Origin: Caedibacter sp052030685
GTDB lineage: Bacteria; Pseudomonadota; Gammaproteobacteria; Francisellales; Francisellaceae
Assembly: GCF_052030685.1 (NCBI RefSeq)
Contig: NZ_JBQAJM010000009.1
Span: 1-64,000, forward strand
Direction: 5' to 3'
DNA: 64,000 nucleotides
Below, one piece after another: positions 1 through 9,560 of this stretch (the stretch's first letter is position 1; every line of letters begins with the position of its first letter). The notes under the pieces were generated by a model. It did no database searches. It was not told the origin of the DNA and saw only the letters and a list, made by a program, of their open reading frames with translations. The position numbers were made by a program, and so were the translations under genes.

Positions 1-56
1 TCAGTTTTATTTATTTCACTCATAATCTGTGGTCGTATTTCTTAAATTCAAACATC

Positions 57-73
57 AAAAGTGCGTAACTTCA
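57..73. repeat. 17-bp dispersed motif, copy 1
   Basis: The motif AAAAGTGCGTAACTTCA occurs here downstream of speE and again, identically, at 20599-20615 downstream of feoB. Both copies lie just past the 3' end of a gene in AT-rich DNA. Two exact 17-base copies in 64 kb are more than chance would usually give, but the function is unknown. Confidence 0.4.
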
Positions 74-94
74 GTTAAATGAAAATATATTGCT

Positions 95-115
95 CATAGA
101 AAATCTCCTTCTATG
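95..115. other. hairpin downstream of speE
   Basis: CATAGAA (95-101) and TTCTATG (109-115) form a perfect 7-bp stem with a 7-base loop. A T6 run follows on the plus strand after AAAA. It could be a weak terminator for plus-strand transcripts entering from outside the window. The minus-strand side, where speE ends, lacks a convincing U-tract. Confidence 0.3.
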
Positions 116-164
116 AAAATTTTTTGGCAAACCAAAAAGGTCATATTAACAGTTCATTGCGTGA

Positions 165-1016
165 TTAATCGCACAATGCATCAATAACGTACTGTGGTAA
201 TGCAAATGCGCCAAGATGAAGCTCAGGCGTATAATAACGCGTTTTAATACCACTTTCGTCAAAACGTTTCGTCAATGTTTCAAATGTCTGCATTCGATGG
301 TTTAACTCATCAGTCCCCCAACCGAATGCCATATCTCCACCAACATATGTGGGCACTGCTGCCTTATAAAAGGTATAGTCTTGGTATAATTTTTCAAAAC
401 TTTGCTTGGTATTTCGCAATTGCTCAAGTTGAAAATACATCACACCATTTTGAGTAACCATAATCCCTTTATCATTTAAAGCTGCTTTACATGCACTATA
501 AAATGGTGTCTGGAATAAAACTTCAGCACACCCCATAGGGTCCGTGCTATCACAAATAATCAAGTCATATTTCTGTATTGTTTGCTCGATAAATTTAGCG
601 CCATCGTCAATGACTATATTCACACGTTTATCATCAAAAGCACCCTGTGAATGCATAGGGAAGTAGCATTGACACATCTCAATCACTGCTTGATCAATCT
701 CAACCAATGTTACGGATTCAACAGTTTTATGATGCAATACTTCACGCAACATGCCACCATCACCGCCACCGATAATTAAGACACGCTTAATCCCACCATG
801 CGCAAACATGGGCACATGTACGAGCATTTCATGATAAATAAATTCATCTGCTTCAGTTGTTTGCACGACACCATCTAATGTCATTACACGCCCAAACAGA
901 GGATTGTTAAAAATCATTAGATGTTGATGCGATGTATTATGCTCAAACAATACATTTTGTACCTCTAAACTTTGTCCATAGCCTTTATGTAAGGTCTCTT
1001 GAAATACATGAGACAT
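165..1016 (-). CDS. speE: spermidine synthase
   Basis: Transfers the aminopropyl group of decarboxylated S-adenosylmethionine to putrescine, giving spermidine and methylthioadenosine; cytosolic. The 283-residue protein has the usual family length. It carries the nucleotide-binding GGGDGG loop at residues 83-88, an acidic VEID motif near 105-108, and the catalytic CDSTDP segment (D156, D159). Its start codon overlaps the speD stop as ATGA, so the two are translationally coupled and make consecutive steps of one pathway. Confidence is high from family motifs and the speD neighbour. Confidence 0.96.
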   Translation of the reverse strand: MSHVFQETLHKGYGQSLEVQNVLFEHNTSHQHLMIFNNPLFGRVMTLDGVVQTTEADEFIYHEMLVHVPMFAHGGIKRVLIIGGGDGGMLREVLHHKTVESVTLVEIDQAVIEMCQCYFPMHSQGAFDDKRVNIVIDDGAKFIEQTIQKYDLIICDSTDPMGCAEVLFQTPFYSACKAALNDKGIMVTQNGVMYFQLEQLRNTKQSFEKLYQDYTFYKAAVPTYVGGDMAFGWGTDELNHRMQTFETLTKRFDESGIKTRYYTPELHLGAFALPQYVIDALCD

Positions 1017-1483
1017 CAGATCAATCCCTCATTGCCACGCTGTAACTCATCAACCAAAACATTTTGCGGATTAAATGCTGATTTAAGCACTTTAATCGCC
1101 TCATGGGGTTTGGCATCACCACACATAAAAATATCAAATGCCGCAAAGCCAAACTCAGGCCATGTGTGCACACTAATATGTGACTCTGCTAAAACCGCAA
1201 CACCTGAAACACCTCCATTAGGCGTAAAATGATGCAGATGAATATGCAATAAAGTTGCACCTGCTGCAATCACTGCATCGCGCATTGCTTGCTCCATTAA
1301 ATCAAGATCATTGATTTTACTGCATCCCCAAAAATCAGCAATCAAATGATAGCCTGCAAAGCGCATACCATCTTTGGTAATAAAATGATCTTTGGGAAGT
1401 GCATCTTGAGCGGTTTGATGCTTTGGCAAATTGCCGGCTGCCAGATTTGGCAACTCAGTAGACTGGGTTGTCTCTATAAACAT
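1016..1483 (-). CDS. speD: S-adenosylmethionine decarboxylase proenzyme (SpeH/SpeD type)
   Basis: Makes decarboxylated AdoMet, the aminopropyl donor for SpeE. The 155-residue protein is the short prokaryotic class. The self-cleavage site is E100-S101 in the LAESHISVHTWPE segment; S101 becomes the pyruvoyl cofactor after cleavage. The conserved histidine (H106) and the cysteine of the FMCGDA motif (C121) are present. The N-terminal ~35 residues are longer than in compact homologues. AGGAG lies 6 bases before the ATG. First gene of a speD-speE operon. The upstream 266 bases hold its leader and a small hairpin. Confidence 0.95.
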   Translation of the reverse strand: MFIETTQSTELPNLAAGNLPKHQTAQDALPKDHFITKDGMRFAGYHLIADFWGCSKINDLDLMEQAMRDAVIAAGATLLHIHLHHFTPNGGVSGVAVLAESHISVHTWPEFGFAAFDIFMCGDAKPHEAIKVLKSAFNPQNVLVDELQRGNEGLI

Positions 1484-1588
1484 AAGGTTTCTCCTGTATA
1501 TTTCTAAAGCGCACGCTAAGTAATCAACTCATGTGCGCCTTACTCACTAAAGGCCATGTAAACTCCCGTTTTGTGCCAATTAAACAAT

Positions 1589-1606
1589 GTCTGACCTTCG
1601 TCAGAC
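1589..1606. other. hairpin in the speD upstream region
   Basis: GTCTGAC, a 4-base loop, then GTCAGAC: a perfect 7-bp stem in the 266-bp gap between the permease gene and speD. No T-run follows on either strand, so it is not a typical terminator. It could be a leader structure or an operator for speDE. Confidence 0.35.
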
Positions 1607-1749
1607 GTATTTAATTTCAAGCGCTGAATTCATGTTTGAATCAGTGTTTGAAATCAAGACTGCTAAAAATTTTGCATAAAGTAACAGCAAGTTATTTCAC
1701 TGTAAATAAATATTTTTGCTAAAAAAATAAAAAGATTATTTGCAAGATA

Positions 1750-3135
1750 CTATTTCACACAGGTTGTGCTCATACTGCATTTTTTATAAACCCAATAAAC
1801 AACCATTGGCAACAATACCGCAGGCACCCCAAAATAAAAGGCGGGTCTTAATTCTTCATTGAAAAACAGTAGCACCAAACAAGCTACTTGCAACCAGATT
1901 CCTAAGAGTGGCACCAACGGATAAAATGGCGTACGGAACTTGCCTTTTAATTCAATTTTATGCTTTTTACAATGTTTCCTGAAATTGTACTGTGACCAGC
2001 AAATTGATATCCAGCAAACAGCACCGGTAAATCCTGAAATACTTAAAAGATAAGAAAATGCCGTACTTGAAGCAAAAAAATATGACAAAATTAGAAATAT
2101 CCAAATGCAAATCAAAGTAAATACCGCTGCAGGCATGGGCACTTGATGACGATTTAATCTTGAGAAAATTTTAGGTGCCATATTTTGATTGGACAAACCA
2201 TAAAGTGCGCGCACTGTTGCATACATGCCACTATTAGCGCACGAAAAAGCCGCTGTTAAAATGACAAAAGTAAACACGCCAGCAACCCAATGAAAACCAT
2301 ACTGCTGTAGCGCTAACACAAATACAGATGTATCACTTTCCATTTTATTCCAAGGAAATATCAGCACTAAAAGCAAAACCGGAACAAGGTAAAGTAAGAC
2401 AATACGAATAGCGATATTGCGTGAAGCCCGTGGAATTGCCACATCCGTATCCGTCGATTCAGCTGCTGCCAAACATACAATTTCAGAACCTTGGAAATTG
2501 ACAAGTAACATAACCATCAAACTAATCACTACAAGTTTTCCATGTGGGAAAAATCCGCCATTCCCAAGTAAATGCTCAGTACCGATTATCGGCATTTTAC
2601 CACCGCTTTTATACAAGCCAAAAAAGATAAAAATTGCTAATACACTAAACATGACAATCGCGGCAATTTTAACAATCGACAGCCAAAACTCCATCTCACC
2701 AAAAATACGCACTTTGGATAAATTAATGATAGTAATCATCAATCCAAATATCATCGCCCAAGTAAACGCCGACACACTCGAGATAATATAGTGCATAATA
2801 ATACCAGCTGCCGTACACTCTGCTGGAATATAAGCGATCCAATTAAGCCAATAAGACCAACCTGTGCCACATGCCCATGTTGGCGAGATATAATCACTTG
2901 CATACTGAATGAATGAGCTTGAACTGGGCATTGCCACCGTTAACTCACACAGACAAAGCATCACTAAAAACACAATTAAGCCACCTAAGGCATAAGATAT
3001 TAAAACCGCGGGTCCCCCTTGGGCAATAATATATCCTGTTCCAAGGAAAAAAGCTGATCCGATGATACCACCTAAAGAAATTAATTCTAAATGGCGCAGT
3101 TTAAGGTCTTTTCTTAATGTTTTTACTTCCGTCAT
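1750..3135 (-). CDS. APC-superfamily amino acid permease
   Basis: Inner-membrane secondary transporter of the amino acid-polyamine-organocation superfamily, AAT-like. About 12 hydrophobic segments are visible over 461 residues. The family signature at the first helix (LGGIIGSAFFLGTG) and the QGSEIVCLAAAES segment of helix 6 are present. An ATG three codons upstream (3144) also exists, but the AAGG ribosome site sits 10 bases before the second ATG and only 1 before the first, so I chose the second. Substrate cannot be read from sequence. The neighbouring spermidine genes are separated by 266 bp, so a polyamine-precursor role is only speculation. Confidence 0.85.
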   Translation of the reverse strand: MTEVKTLRKDLKLRHLELISLGGIIGSAFFLGTGYIIAQGGPAVLISYALGGLIVFLVMLCLCELTVAMPSSSSFIQYASDYISPTWACGTGWSYWLNWIAYIPAECTAAGIIMHYIISSVSAFTWAMIFGLMITIINLSKVRIFGEMEFWLSIVKIAAIVMFSVLAIFIFFGLYKSGGKMPIIGTEHLLGNGGFFPHGKLVVISLMVMLLVNFQGSEIVCLAAAESTDTDVAIPRASRNIAIRIVLLYLVPVLLLVLIFPWNKMESDTSVFVLALQQYGFHWVAGVFTFVILTAAFSCANSGMYATVRALYGLSNQNMAPKIFSRLNRHQVPMPAAVFTLICIWIFLILSYFFASSTAFSYLLSISGFTGAVCWISICWSQYNFRKHCKKHKIELKGKFRTPFYPLVPLLGIWLQVACLVLLFFNEELRPAFYFGVPAVLLPMVVYWVYKKCSMSTTCVK

Positions 3136-3272
3136 TGTGATCATGCCTTAAGTTAGAGAGCGACAGAAAGTGCGAATATTAGAACCAATTTTTTTACGGG
3201 TCAATCAAAAAATAAAGGGTAAAAAATATTTTTTTCATCAATGCTTTTTCATCCATTTTCACTACGGGTTAC

Positions 3273-3932
3273 TCAGCCTAATTGTTGGCGCATTTTATCA
3301 ATAACTTCCTTATAGTTTTGCGCATTAAAAATAGCAGATCCAGCGACAAATGCCTTGGCACCACAACGCGCGATTTTGGCAATATTATCGACTTTTACAC
3401 CACCATCAACTTCTAGCAAAATATCGCTTTTATATTCTTTAATCCATTTTGCTGTTGTGCTGATCTTATCATACATCGCATCGATAAAACTTTGTCCGCC
3501 AAACCCTGGATTCACCGTCATGATCAGTAGTCTATCAATCTTTTCAAGCACATGTTCACACACATTGACAGACGTTGCCGGATTTAAAGCAAGACCTGCA
3601 TCAATACCAAAGGACTTGATCAAACCAAGACTTCTATCGATATGCTTTGATGCCTCAGGGTGAAAGACAATACTCGTTGCGCCTGCTTTGGCAAAATGCT
3701 CAATCATCGAATCAACGGGCTCAACCATTAGATGCACATCCATGCCAGCATTGATACCATCATCGCGCAATGCCTTTAATACCATTGAACCAAATGTTAA
3801 GTTAGGGACATAATGATTATCCATCACATCAAAATGAATATTATCAGCGCCTGCTTTTAATACTTTTCTAACATCATCACTTAAATGCGCAAGGTTTGCT
3901 GATAAAATAGATGGATTAATTTGAAAATGCAT
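3273..3932 (-). CDS. rpe: ribulose-phosphate 3-epimerase
   Basis: Interconverts ribulose 5-phosphate and xylulose 5-phosphate in the pentose phosphate pathway; cytosolic TIM barrel. At 219 residues it is full length. Metal and catalytic residues are recognisable: PSIL (S8), HFDVMD (H33, D35), DVHLM (H67) and EVDGG (D176). The phosphate-binding NPGFGG and GSAIF loops are present. AAGGAG lies 11 bases before the ATG. It is divergent from the purine permease gene with 176 bp between starts, and separated from the amino acid permease by 137 bp. Confidence 0.96.
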   Translation of the reverse strand: MHFQINPSILSANLAHLSDDVRKVLKAGADNIHFDVMDNHYVPNLTFGSMVLKALRDDGINAGMDVHLMVEPVDSMIEHFAKAGATSIVFHPEASKHIDRSLGLIKSFGIDAGLALNPATSVNVCEHVLEKIDRLLIMTVNPGFGGQSFIDAMYDKISTTAKWIKEYKSDILLEVDGGVKVDNIAKIARCGAKAFVAGSAIFNAQNYKEVIDKMRQQLG

Positions 3933-4108
3933 TTTAATAATTACTCCTTATAACAACGCAATAATGAGTAAGATTGTACCTCAAAGCATCGCAAAATACT
4001 TAAGCTTTATTTGAAGCAATTTGCATGTTGAATCAATGAGATTTTACAATAGTATGTTTTGTATTTCATGTTACAATAGCGCGCTTGGGAATCAAGCTTT
4101 AATCCGTT

Positions 4109-5437
4109 ATGAATTTTTTACATTTTTTACGCCGTTATTTTGAGTTTACTAAATATAACACCACACTACGCACTGAGCTTATCGCGGGTGTCACAACTTT
4201 CTTAGCAATGCTTTACATTATTGTTGTTAATGCCAAAATTCTCTCACAAGCAGGTATGCCTGAAAATGCTTTAGTAACAAGCACAGTCATCATCTCCGCC
4301 TTTGCTTCTATTGCCATGGGCGTTTACGCGAGAAATCCTTATGCACTAGCTCCGGCGATGGGTATGAATGTATTTTTTACCTATACCATTGTTAAAGCGT
4401 GGGGCATCCCTTGGCAAGTGGCATTAGGTGCTGTGTTCTGGTCGGGGGTTATCTTTGCTCTTTTGGCTCTTTTTAATATCCGCACCAAAATTCTTGCAGG
4501 GATCCCTGATGGGGTTAAGCACGGCATTGGCGCTGGTATCGGCATTTTTATTGCTTTGGTTGGTTTTTATAATGCAGGCTTTATCCATCAAGCACCTTCA
4601 GGTTTATTGGAAATCGCGCCATTAACCGCTGAAACGCTCATATTCTTAATCTGTTTTTTTGCACTTCTTATCTTTTTAGCATATCGCTTTAAAGCGGCTA
4701 TTTTACTTATGATCATTTTAGGATGTATTATCTCTTTTCCTGTGGGACGTCTCTTTGGTGATCACATTATCATGCATACGCCTGATCACATATTTTCACT
4801 GCCTGACTTCTCGCTATTTTTCTCAATTGATTGGTTGGGTAGCTTTAAAGTTGCTATTATTCCGGCGGTTTTCACCTTCTTGTTTATTAATATTTTTGAT
4901 AGTACGGGAACGTTAATTGGCTTAGCACAAGCATCTAACTGGTTTGATAAAGACGGTCAACCCATTCGTATTAAAAGATCACTAATCGTAGACTCTTTTG
5001 CTTCAGCCTCTTCTGGTCTTTTGGGTAGCTCACCCACTTCTGTTTATGTTGAATCAATCACAGGTATCTCTGTAGGCGGGCGCACCGGACTAGTCGCGGT
5101 CGTGGTCGGCATATTATTTTTGCCTTTCCTCTTCTTAGCGCCTTTAGTCATGATGGTACCAATCTTTGTTGTCGCCCCTGCCCTTGTGATTGTCGGGAGC
5201 TTTATGCTGTGTTCTGTTAAACAGATTCATTGGGATGATTTAACACAAGCCATTCCTGCTTTTATGACGATTATTCTTATGCCACTGACTTTGTCAATAT
5301 CAGAAGGTATTGTTTGGGGTATGGTCAGCTGGTTTGTGATCGTACTTGTTCAAGATCGTAAACAACTAAAGCCAATGCCAGTTATAATCACCTTCTGTTG
5401 TTTTTTAATCATGCTTAATTCACTAAAAGTGATCTAA
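4109..5437 (+). CDS. NCS2-family purine permease (AzgA-like)
   Basis: Proton-coupled nucleobase permease of the AzgA branch of the NCS2/NAT superfamily, expected to import adenine, guanine or hypoxanthine. The 442-residue protein has about 12-14 hydrophobic segments. The AzgA-type motifs NPYALAPAMGMNVFFTY near residues 75-91 and SSPTSVYVESITGISVGGR around 308-326 are clear, as is FDSTGTLIGLA in the middle. It ends one base before the convergent ABC ATPase gene, with no terminator between. No purine riboswitch was recognised upstream. Confidence 0.9.
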   Translation: MNFLHFLRRYFEFTKYNTTLRTELIAGVTTFLAMLYIIVVNAKILSQAGMPENALVTSTVIISAFASIAMGVYARNPYALAPAMGMNVFFTYTIVKAWGIPWQVALGAVFWSGVIFALLALFNIRTKILAGIPDGVKHGIGAGIGIFIALVGFYNAGFIHQAPSGLLEIAPLTAETLIFLICFFALLIFLAYRFKAAILLMIILGCIISFPVGRLFGDHIIMHTPDHIFSLPDFSLFFSIDWLGSFKVAIIPAVFTFLFINIFDSTGTLIGLAQASNWFDKDGQPIRIKRSLIVDSFASASSGLLGSSPTSVYVESITGISVGGRTGLVAVVVGILFLPFLFLAPLVMMVPIFVVAPALVIVGSFMLCSVKQIHWDDLTQAIPAFMTIILMPLTLSISEGIVWGMVSWFVIVLVQDRKQLKPMPVIITFCCFLIMLNSLKVI

Positions 5438-5438
5438 G

Positions 5439-6782
5439 TTAGGTATTCGTCTCATCAAGGCTTAACACGCCAAGTGCCGCATCATATTCAATAATCTCAG
5501 CATAACGTGCCCAACCAATAAATGTATTAAATACGCGTGCTGCTTCATCATCACTCAAATGATCCTCAAGCTCTGATAAGAAGCGTGATTCAGGCGCTTT
5601 CTTATTGGGCCGCTCTTTTAATACTTTAACCACATGGCGCGCTAATGGAATGTGCTGCACTAGCAATTTAGAAAATACCACTTTACGCTCTTCAATATCA
5701 GCATTCATAAACTGCTTACCTAAAGCTGTCATGGTGATATCTCCGTCAGAAACACTCGCCAAATGCAGTACAGATAGCGTTTCAATAATCGGGAATAAAT
5801 CATCAATATCCAAACGCACATGATCTGCCAAGTCTGGTAAGTCAATTGATCCTCTGGCTTGAAGATCATCCATCTCAGTTAAAAGACCTGTTAATTCAGA
5901 GACTTCAGCATCCGGTAAGCGATAACCAATATTAAGGGCTTTGCGCTTATTCATACGCTCTGTTAACTCACGTGTTTCTGCCGTTGTCATCATTCGATAA
6001 ACTTCATCAATCAAATCTCCAACCGCCTCATCATTTGAGTTGCGCGGATGAGGTAAGTCAACCTTCAACTCACCACGAATAAAGCCAGGATTACTCCCAA
6101 AAATAATAATCCTATCCGCTGTTAATACCGCTTCTTCAATGTTATGTGTGACATATAAAATGCCCTTCATCGCATCATTTTTTTCCCATAGTTCAAGCAA
6201 ATCCTCACGCAAGTTCTCAGCAGTCAACACATCAAGTGCTGAAAAAGGTTCATCCATCAATAAAAGATCAGGTTGTAACACTAAAGCACGTGCAAAACCA
6301 ACACGTTGACGCATACCGCCTGAAAGCTCTTTAGGATAGGCATTTTCAAATCCATCTAAACCAATCATATCAATCGCTTTTAGCGCTTTTTCCTTGCGCT
6401 CTTTAGCATTTATATCGCGTGCTTCAAGCCCTAGCTCTACATTTTGCAAAACAGTCAACCACGGCATGAGTGCGAAACTTTGAAAGACCATCGAGATATC
6501 AGGTACCGGTCCTGAGACTTTTTTCTCGCGATATGCCACCTCACCTGTTGTTGGTGCTGTTAATCCGGCAATAATCCTAAGAAGTGTTGATTTACCCGAG
6601 CCTGATTTTCCCAAAAGGGCGACAATCTCGCCTTCTTTCATCGAAAAATCAACATGATCCAGTACGACCAAATCTTGGCGATCTGCTTTTTTAAATGCTT
6701 TGGAGACTTTATCTACACTCAAAATGGTACTGGTCATATTATTTGACACTTTAGCTTTTACTTGATTTGTCACATTGTTCAT
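5439..6782 (-). CDS. ABC transporter ATPase, NitT/TauT type, with C-terminal AAA-associated domain
   Basis: Nucleotide-binding subunit of an importer of the nitrate/sulfonate/taurine class. Walker A GKSGSGKS is at 58-65, the signature LSGGMRQR at 153-160, Walker B LLLMDEPF at 173-180, and the H-loop in YVTHNIEEA. The last ~150 residues form the AAA-associated C-terminal domain found in one branch of these ATPases. The fitting two-module permease is at 12210-14012, separated from this gene by five chaperone-type genes on the same strand. No substrate-binding protein gene is visible. It starts 23 bp after the zinc-ribbon gene, consistent with one operon. Confidence 0.9.
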   Translation of the reverse strand: MNNVTNQVKAKVSNNMTSTILSVDKVSKAFKKADRQDLVVLDHVDFSMKEGEIVALLGKSGSGKSTLLRIIAGLTAPTTGEVAYREKKVSGPVPDISMVFQSFALMPWLTVLQNVELGLEARDINAKERKEKALKAIDMIGLDGFENAYPKELSGGMRQRVGFARALVLQPDLLLMDEPFSALDVLTAENLREDLLELWEKNDAMKGILYVTHNIEEAVLTADRIIIFGSNPGFIRGELKVDLPHPRNSNDEAVGDLIDEVYRMMTTAETRELTERMNKRKALNIGYRLPDAEVSELTGLLTEMDDLQARGSIDLPDLADHVRLDIDDLFPIIETLSVLHLASVSDGDITMTALGKQFMNADIEERKVVFSKLLVQHIPLARHVVKVLKERPNKKAPESRFLSELEDHLSDDEAARVFNTFIGWARYAEIIEYDAALGVLSLDETNT

Positions 6783-6805
6783 TATGGCTTACCTCTATAA
6801 TTTGC

Positions 6806-7183
6806 TTAAGTTTCTGCATTATAACCAAGTATAATAACTGTTCCTCGAAGGCTGTTTGCTAAATGATAAGGGGATGGAGCATAAAACTCGGCACATAAGC
6901 CACTGTGCAAGTTTAATGATCCTGTTATCCCATCATGATCAACTAAATGATCAATAAAGCGCTTTAATAAAGTATAAAAACGCTTTGATCGTATCTGGCA
7001 TAATTTGGCAACCAGCAGTTGTGCTTTTGTATAATCTTCATTAAGCAATGCAGACTTGCACTGTTGTAAAAAATTATGCTCTTCTTGCAGCAACGTGTCT
7101 ACTAACGAGAGATCCGCTTTGCAACGCACACAAATAAAGTGCTCTATTTTTTTAGAACGGCAAATGGGGCAGCTTTGAATCAT
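6806..7183 (-). CDS. small zinc-ribbon protein of the Hsp70 cluster
   Basis: A 125-residue protein of unknown function. A CPIC knuckle (C5, C8) and a CVRC knuckle (C18, C21) at the N-terminus make a zinc ribbon. A mostly helical stretch follows (about 28-85), then a less structured tail. Its ATG overlaps the stop of the Hsp70 gene (ATGA), so it is translationally coupled to it. I infer an adaptor or substrate-recognition factor for the neighbouring Hsp70, because DnaJ-type co-chaperones also use zinc ribbons, but nothing in the sequence proves this. Confidence 0.65.
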   Translation of the reverse strand: MIQSCPICRSKKIEHFICVRCKADLSLVDTLLQEEHNFLQQCKSALLNEDYTKAQLLVAKLCQIRSKRFYTLLKRFIDHLVDHDGITGSLNLHSGLCAEFYAPSPYHLANSLRGTVIILGYNAET

Positions 7184-8889
7184 ATTTCACTTTCTAAATA
7201 ATAAACTAAATCACTCAACGCTTCTTTGAGTGAATTAATTTCATCCTCGTCATTTTGAGCAATAGCGTAATTAAGATTATCTAACAACTCCTCTGCACCT
7301 TCCTGATCTTCTTGTGAGAAAAGCGAAAGCTTTGATTGTATTTCTTTGATGAAGTTTTCTATCTCCAAATTATCCGACTGTTCCGTGGTCTCTTGATTTA
7401 ATTGTGCCAATTTTTCTTTGGCTTCTGCCAGGGATTGCTTTTGTGTTTCACTGGCATAATCCACGGTAATAGAAGATGTTTTACCTGTTGATTTTTCTGT
7501 TGCGCTCACCGTTAAGATACCGTTTAAATCTAATTTAAAGTCACAAATAATTTCCATATTGTCATGGTTCTTACTAAACTCCAGCCAAAAATCACCTAAG
7601 TGTTTGTTTTTCTTATAGTCACTATTGTCGCCTTGATAAACATCCATTTTCACTTTCTCTTGCTTTTGATGAAGCTTATAATAAACCTCACTTTTATGGG
7701 CAGGTAAAGGTGAATTTTTTTCAATGAGAATATGATAGGACTCTTCCAAATTCCCGTCTAAAGTGGTTGTGCCGAAAGCATATGGCGAAATATCGATTAA
7801 CGTGCGAGTTTGTTTCTCACCAGCTATAACACCCGCCTGAATTGAAGCGCCCATGGCAACACACAAATCAGGATGTAAATCAATTCTAGGTGCTCTCTCA
7901 AATAACGCCTTTAAAGACTGGCGTATCATCGGTGTTCTGGTGCTACCTCCTACTAAAAGTACATTGTGAATATCTGAAGTCGTTATATTGGCTTCATTCA
8001 AAGCTTGATGCACACTTTTCAGAGTTTTATCTACTAAGTGCTCTATCTGATCCTCATATTCACCTTGAGAAATTTCGATATCAAGATGAACCGCGTTACC
8101 TTCGCTATCTTCAGCAAAATAGTCTTCCCGTATATGTGTAAAAGCATCCTCAGATAAAGCAATTTTAGCATTCTCTGCTGCCATTTTTAGTCGACGCATT
8201 GCCTTAGAATCACCTTCAACATCAATCTCATATCGTTCTTGAATCTTATTTTTTAGAATCTCTAATAAGCAAGCATCAAAATCATCTCCACCAAGGTGAT
8301 TGTTTCCCGTGCTTGAAATAACTTCAATTAACCCATCTTTAACTTCAATAACTGAGACATCAAAGGTGCCACCTCCTAAATCATACACAAGCATAGTTTG
8401 AGCGACTTTGTGATCCCCTTCATAGGCTATTGACGCAGCAGTTGGTTCATTAATAATACGCACTACTTCCAAACCTGCAATATCACCTGCCTGTTTTGTA
8501 GCTTGGCGTTGAACATCATTGAAATAAGCCGGTACTGTAATAACGGCTTTGTTCACGGCATAGCCTAGCTTATTTTCTGCTATTTTTTTTAGTTCTTTTA
8601 GAATCATCGCAGAGATTTCTGTTGGTGTATAACTCTCACCCAAAATAACAATACTTTCATCAGAACCCATTTTGCGCTTAATTGAATGTATGGTTTGCTC
8701 AGGGTAAAGCCCAGACATGTTTTTGGCCGCATGACCTACCAATGTTTTTTTATCCTCAGTAAAGTGCACTACAGATGGAATGACTTGATTCCCTTGCTCA
8801 TCACTAAATAGTGTAGTCTGACCATTGATCAATACGCCTACCTCAGAGTTAGTAGTTCCTAAATCTATGCCTATAATCGTTTCTTTCAT
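7180..8889 (-). CDS. Hsp70-family chaperone (DnaK/HscC-like, short lid)
   Basis: ATP-dependent chaperone. The nucleotide-binding domain has the phosphate-1 loop IGIDLGTTNS (6-15), INEPTAASIAYEG (146-158), the phosphate-2 loop YDLGGGTFDVS (169-179) and the adenosine motif VGGSTRTP (313-320). The interdomain linker is TLIDIS (363-368) instead of the DnaK-type VLLLDV. A beta substrate-binding domain spans about 370-475. The helical lid (476-569) is shorter than in DnaK, and the protein totals 569 residues against about 640. It is therefore not the housekeeping DnaK; it is closer in size to HscC. AAGGAG precedes the ATG. Its own GrpE-like, J-like and zinc-ribbon genes adjoin it. Confidence 0.92.
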   Translation of the reverse strand: MKETIIGIDLGTTNSEVGVLINGQTTLFSDEQGNQVIPSVVHFTEDKKTLVGHAAKNMSGLYPEQTIHSIKRKMGSDESIVILGESYTPTEISAMILKELKKIAENKLGYAVNKAVITVPAYFNDVQRQATKQAGDIAGLEVVRIINEPTAASIAYEGDHKVAQTMLVYDLGGGTFDVSVIEVKDGLIEVISSTGNNHLGGDDFDACLLEILKNKIQERYEIDVEGDSKAMRRLKMAAENAKIALSEDAFTHIREDYFAEDSEGNAVHLDIEISQGEYEDQIEHLVDKTLKSVHQALNEANITTSDIHNVLLVGGSTRTPMIRQSLKALFERAPRIDLHPDLCVAMGASIQAGVIAGEKQTRTLIDISPYAFGTTTLDGNLEESYHILIEKNSPLPAHKSEVYYKLHQKQEKVKMDVYQGDNSDYKKNKHLGDFWLEFSKNHDNMEIICDFKLDLNGILTVSATEKSTGKTSSITVDYASETQKQSLAEAKEKLAQLNQETTEQSDNLEIENFIKEIQSKLSLFSQEDQEGAEELLDNLNYAIAQNDEDEINSLKEALSDLVYYLESEI

Positions 8890-8912
8890 AACCTTTTTCT
8901 CCTTAGATTAAC

Positions 8913-9560
8913 TTATAATTTATTGACAATAACTTCTGCATAGCGAATTAATTTACCCGATTGATCACGATAGCCTGCAATCAATTCACTTAGGACTACC
9001 ATGTTTTCTTTATTTTCATGTTTTTCAAGTGCATGTATTTTCATATATTTAGGGTCAAATACTTCACCAATAGCTTCTGTTTTTTTCACGCCATAGGTTT
9101 TCAAATCTTGATCCACCTGCATCAAAGCCATCTCCAAACCAGTTATCAGATTATTGACTAAACGCTTTGACTCTTTGTTAAAATAAGTTTGTCTCAGCTG
9201 TGTTTGCAACATTTGCGCGACTTCAAAATTGCGCAATAGCCTATCACGATAGCTCACTATGTTTAAAACGCTTAACTTAGCCTGCCTTTCATGTTCAAGA
9301 TCTAGATATTGCTTTAGCTGTGCTTGCGAATTTTCTTGCGTATTTATCTGCGTTTCTAACATTCCAATGGTCTGATCATAAACAGCTTGTACTTGCTGCA
9401 TTTGTTTAGCCGATCGTTTTGTCTCATTTTTAACTTCAGCCATCAGCACAAACAGATCATATAACCCAGGTGGTAAAGAAGCATTACATTGATCTAACAA
9501 AGCATCATTTTTTTCTATGAAAGCGCTAAATTCATTTAACAAATCATTTTTAGTCGCCAT
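8913..9560 (-). CDS. GrpE-like nucleotide exchange factor
   Basis: A 215-residue protein. The central part (about 50-115) is a long charged and Gln-rich helix likely to form a coiled coil. The C-terminal segment VVLSELIAGYRDQSGKLIRY (187-206), followed by AEVIVNK, matches the beta-domain ending of GrpE, where a GY-R-G-LRPA-V-VSK pattern is conserved. The N-terminus is unlike standard GrpE. It overlaps the J-like gene by 11 bp and sits 23 bp before the Hsp70 gene. I infer it exchanges nucleotide on that Hsp70. It is a divergent member, so an ordinary similarity search may only hit the C-terminus. Confidence 0.75.
   Translation of the reverse strand: MATKNDLLNEFSAFIEKNDALLDQCNASLPPGLYDLFVLMAEVKNETKRSAKQMQQVQAVYDQTIGMLETQINTQENSQAQLKQYLDLEHERQAKLSVLNIVSYRDRLLRNFEVAQMLQTQLRQTYFNKESKRLVNNLITGLEMALMQVDQDLKTYGVKKTEAIGEVFDPKYMKIHALEKHENKENMVVLSELIAGYRDQSGKLIRYAEVIVNKL

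Noticed and set aside
3933..4108. Purine riboswitch before the AzgA-like permease
   Set aside because: No conserved three-way-junction core could be found and such riboswitches are mainly in Firmicutes.
7180..8889. Housekeeping DnaK or HscA
   Set aside because: Too short, linker different, and no dnaJ/grpE or isc context of the housekeeping type. HscC is closer in size, but I could not confirm it.
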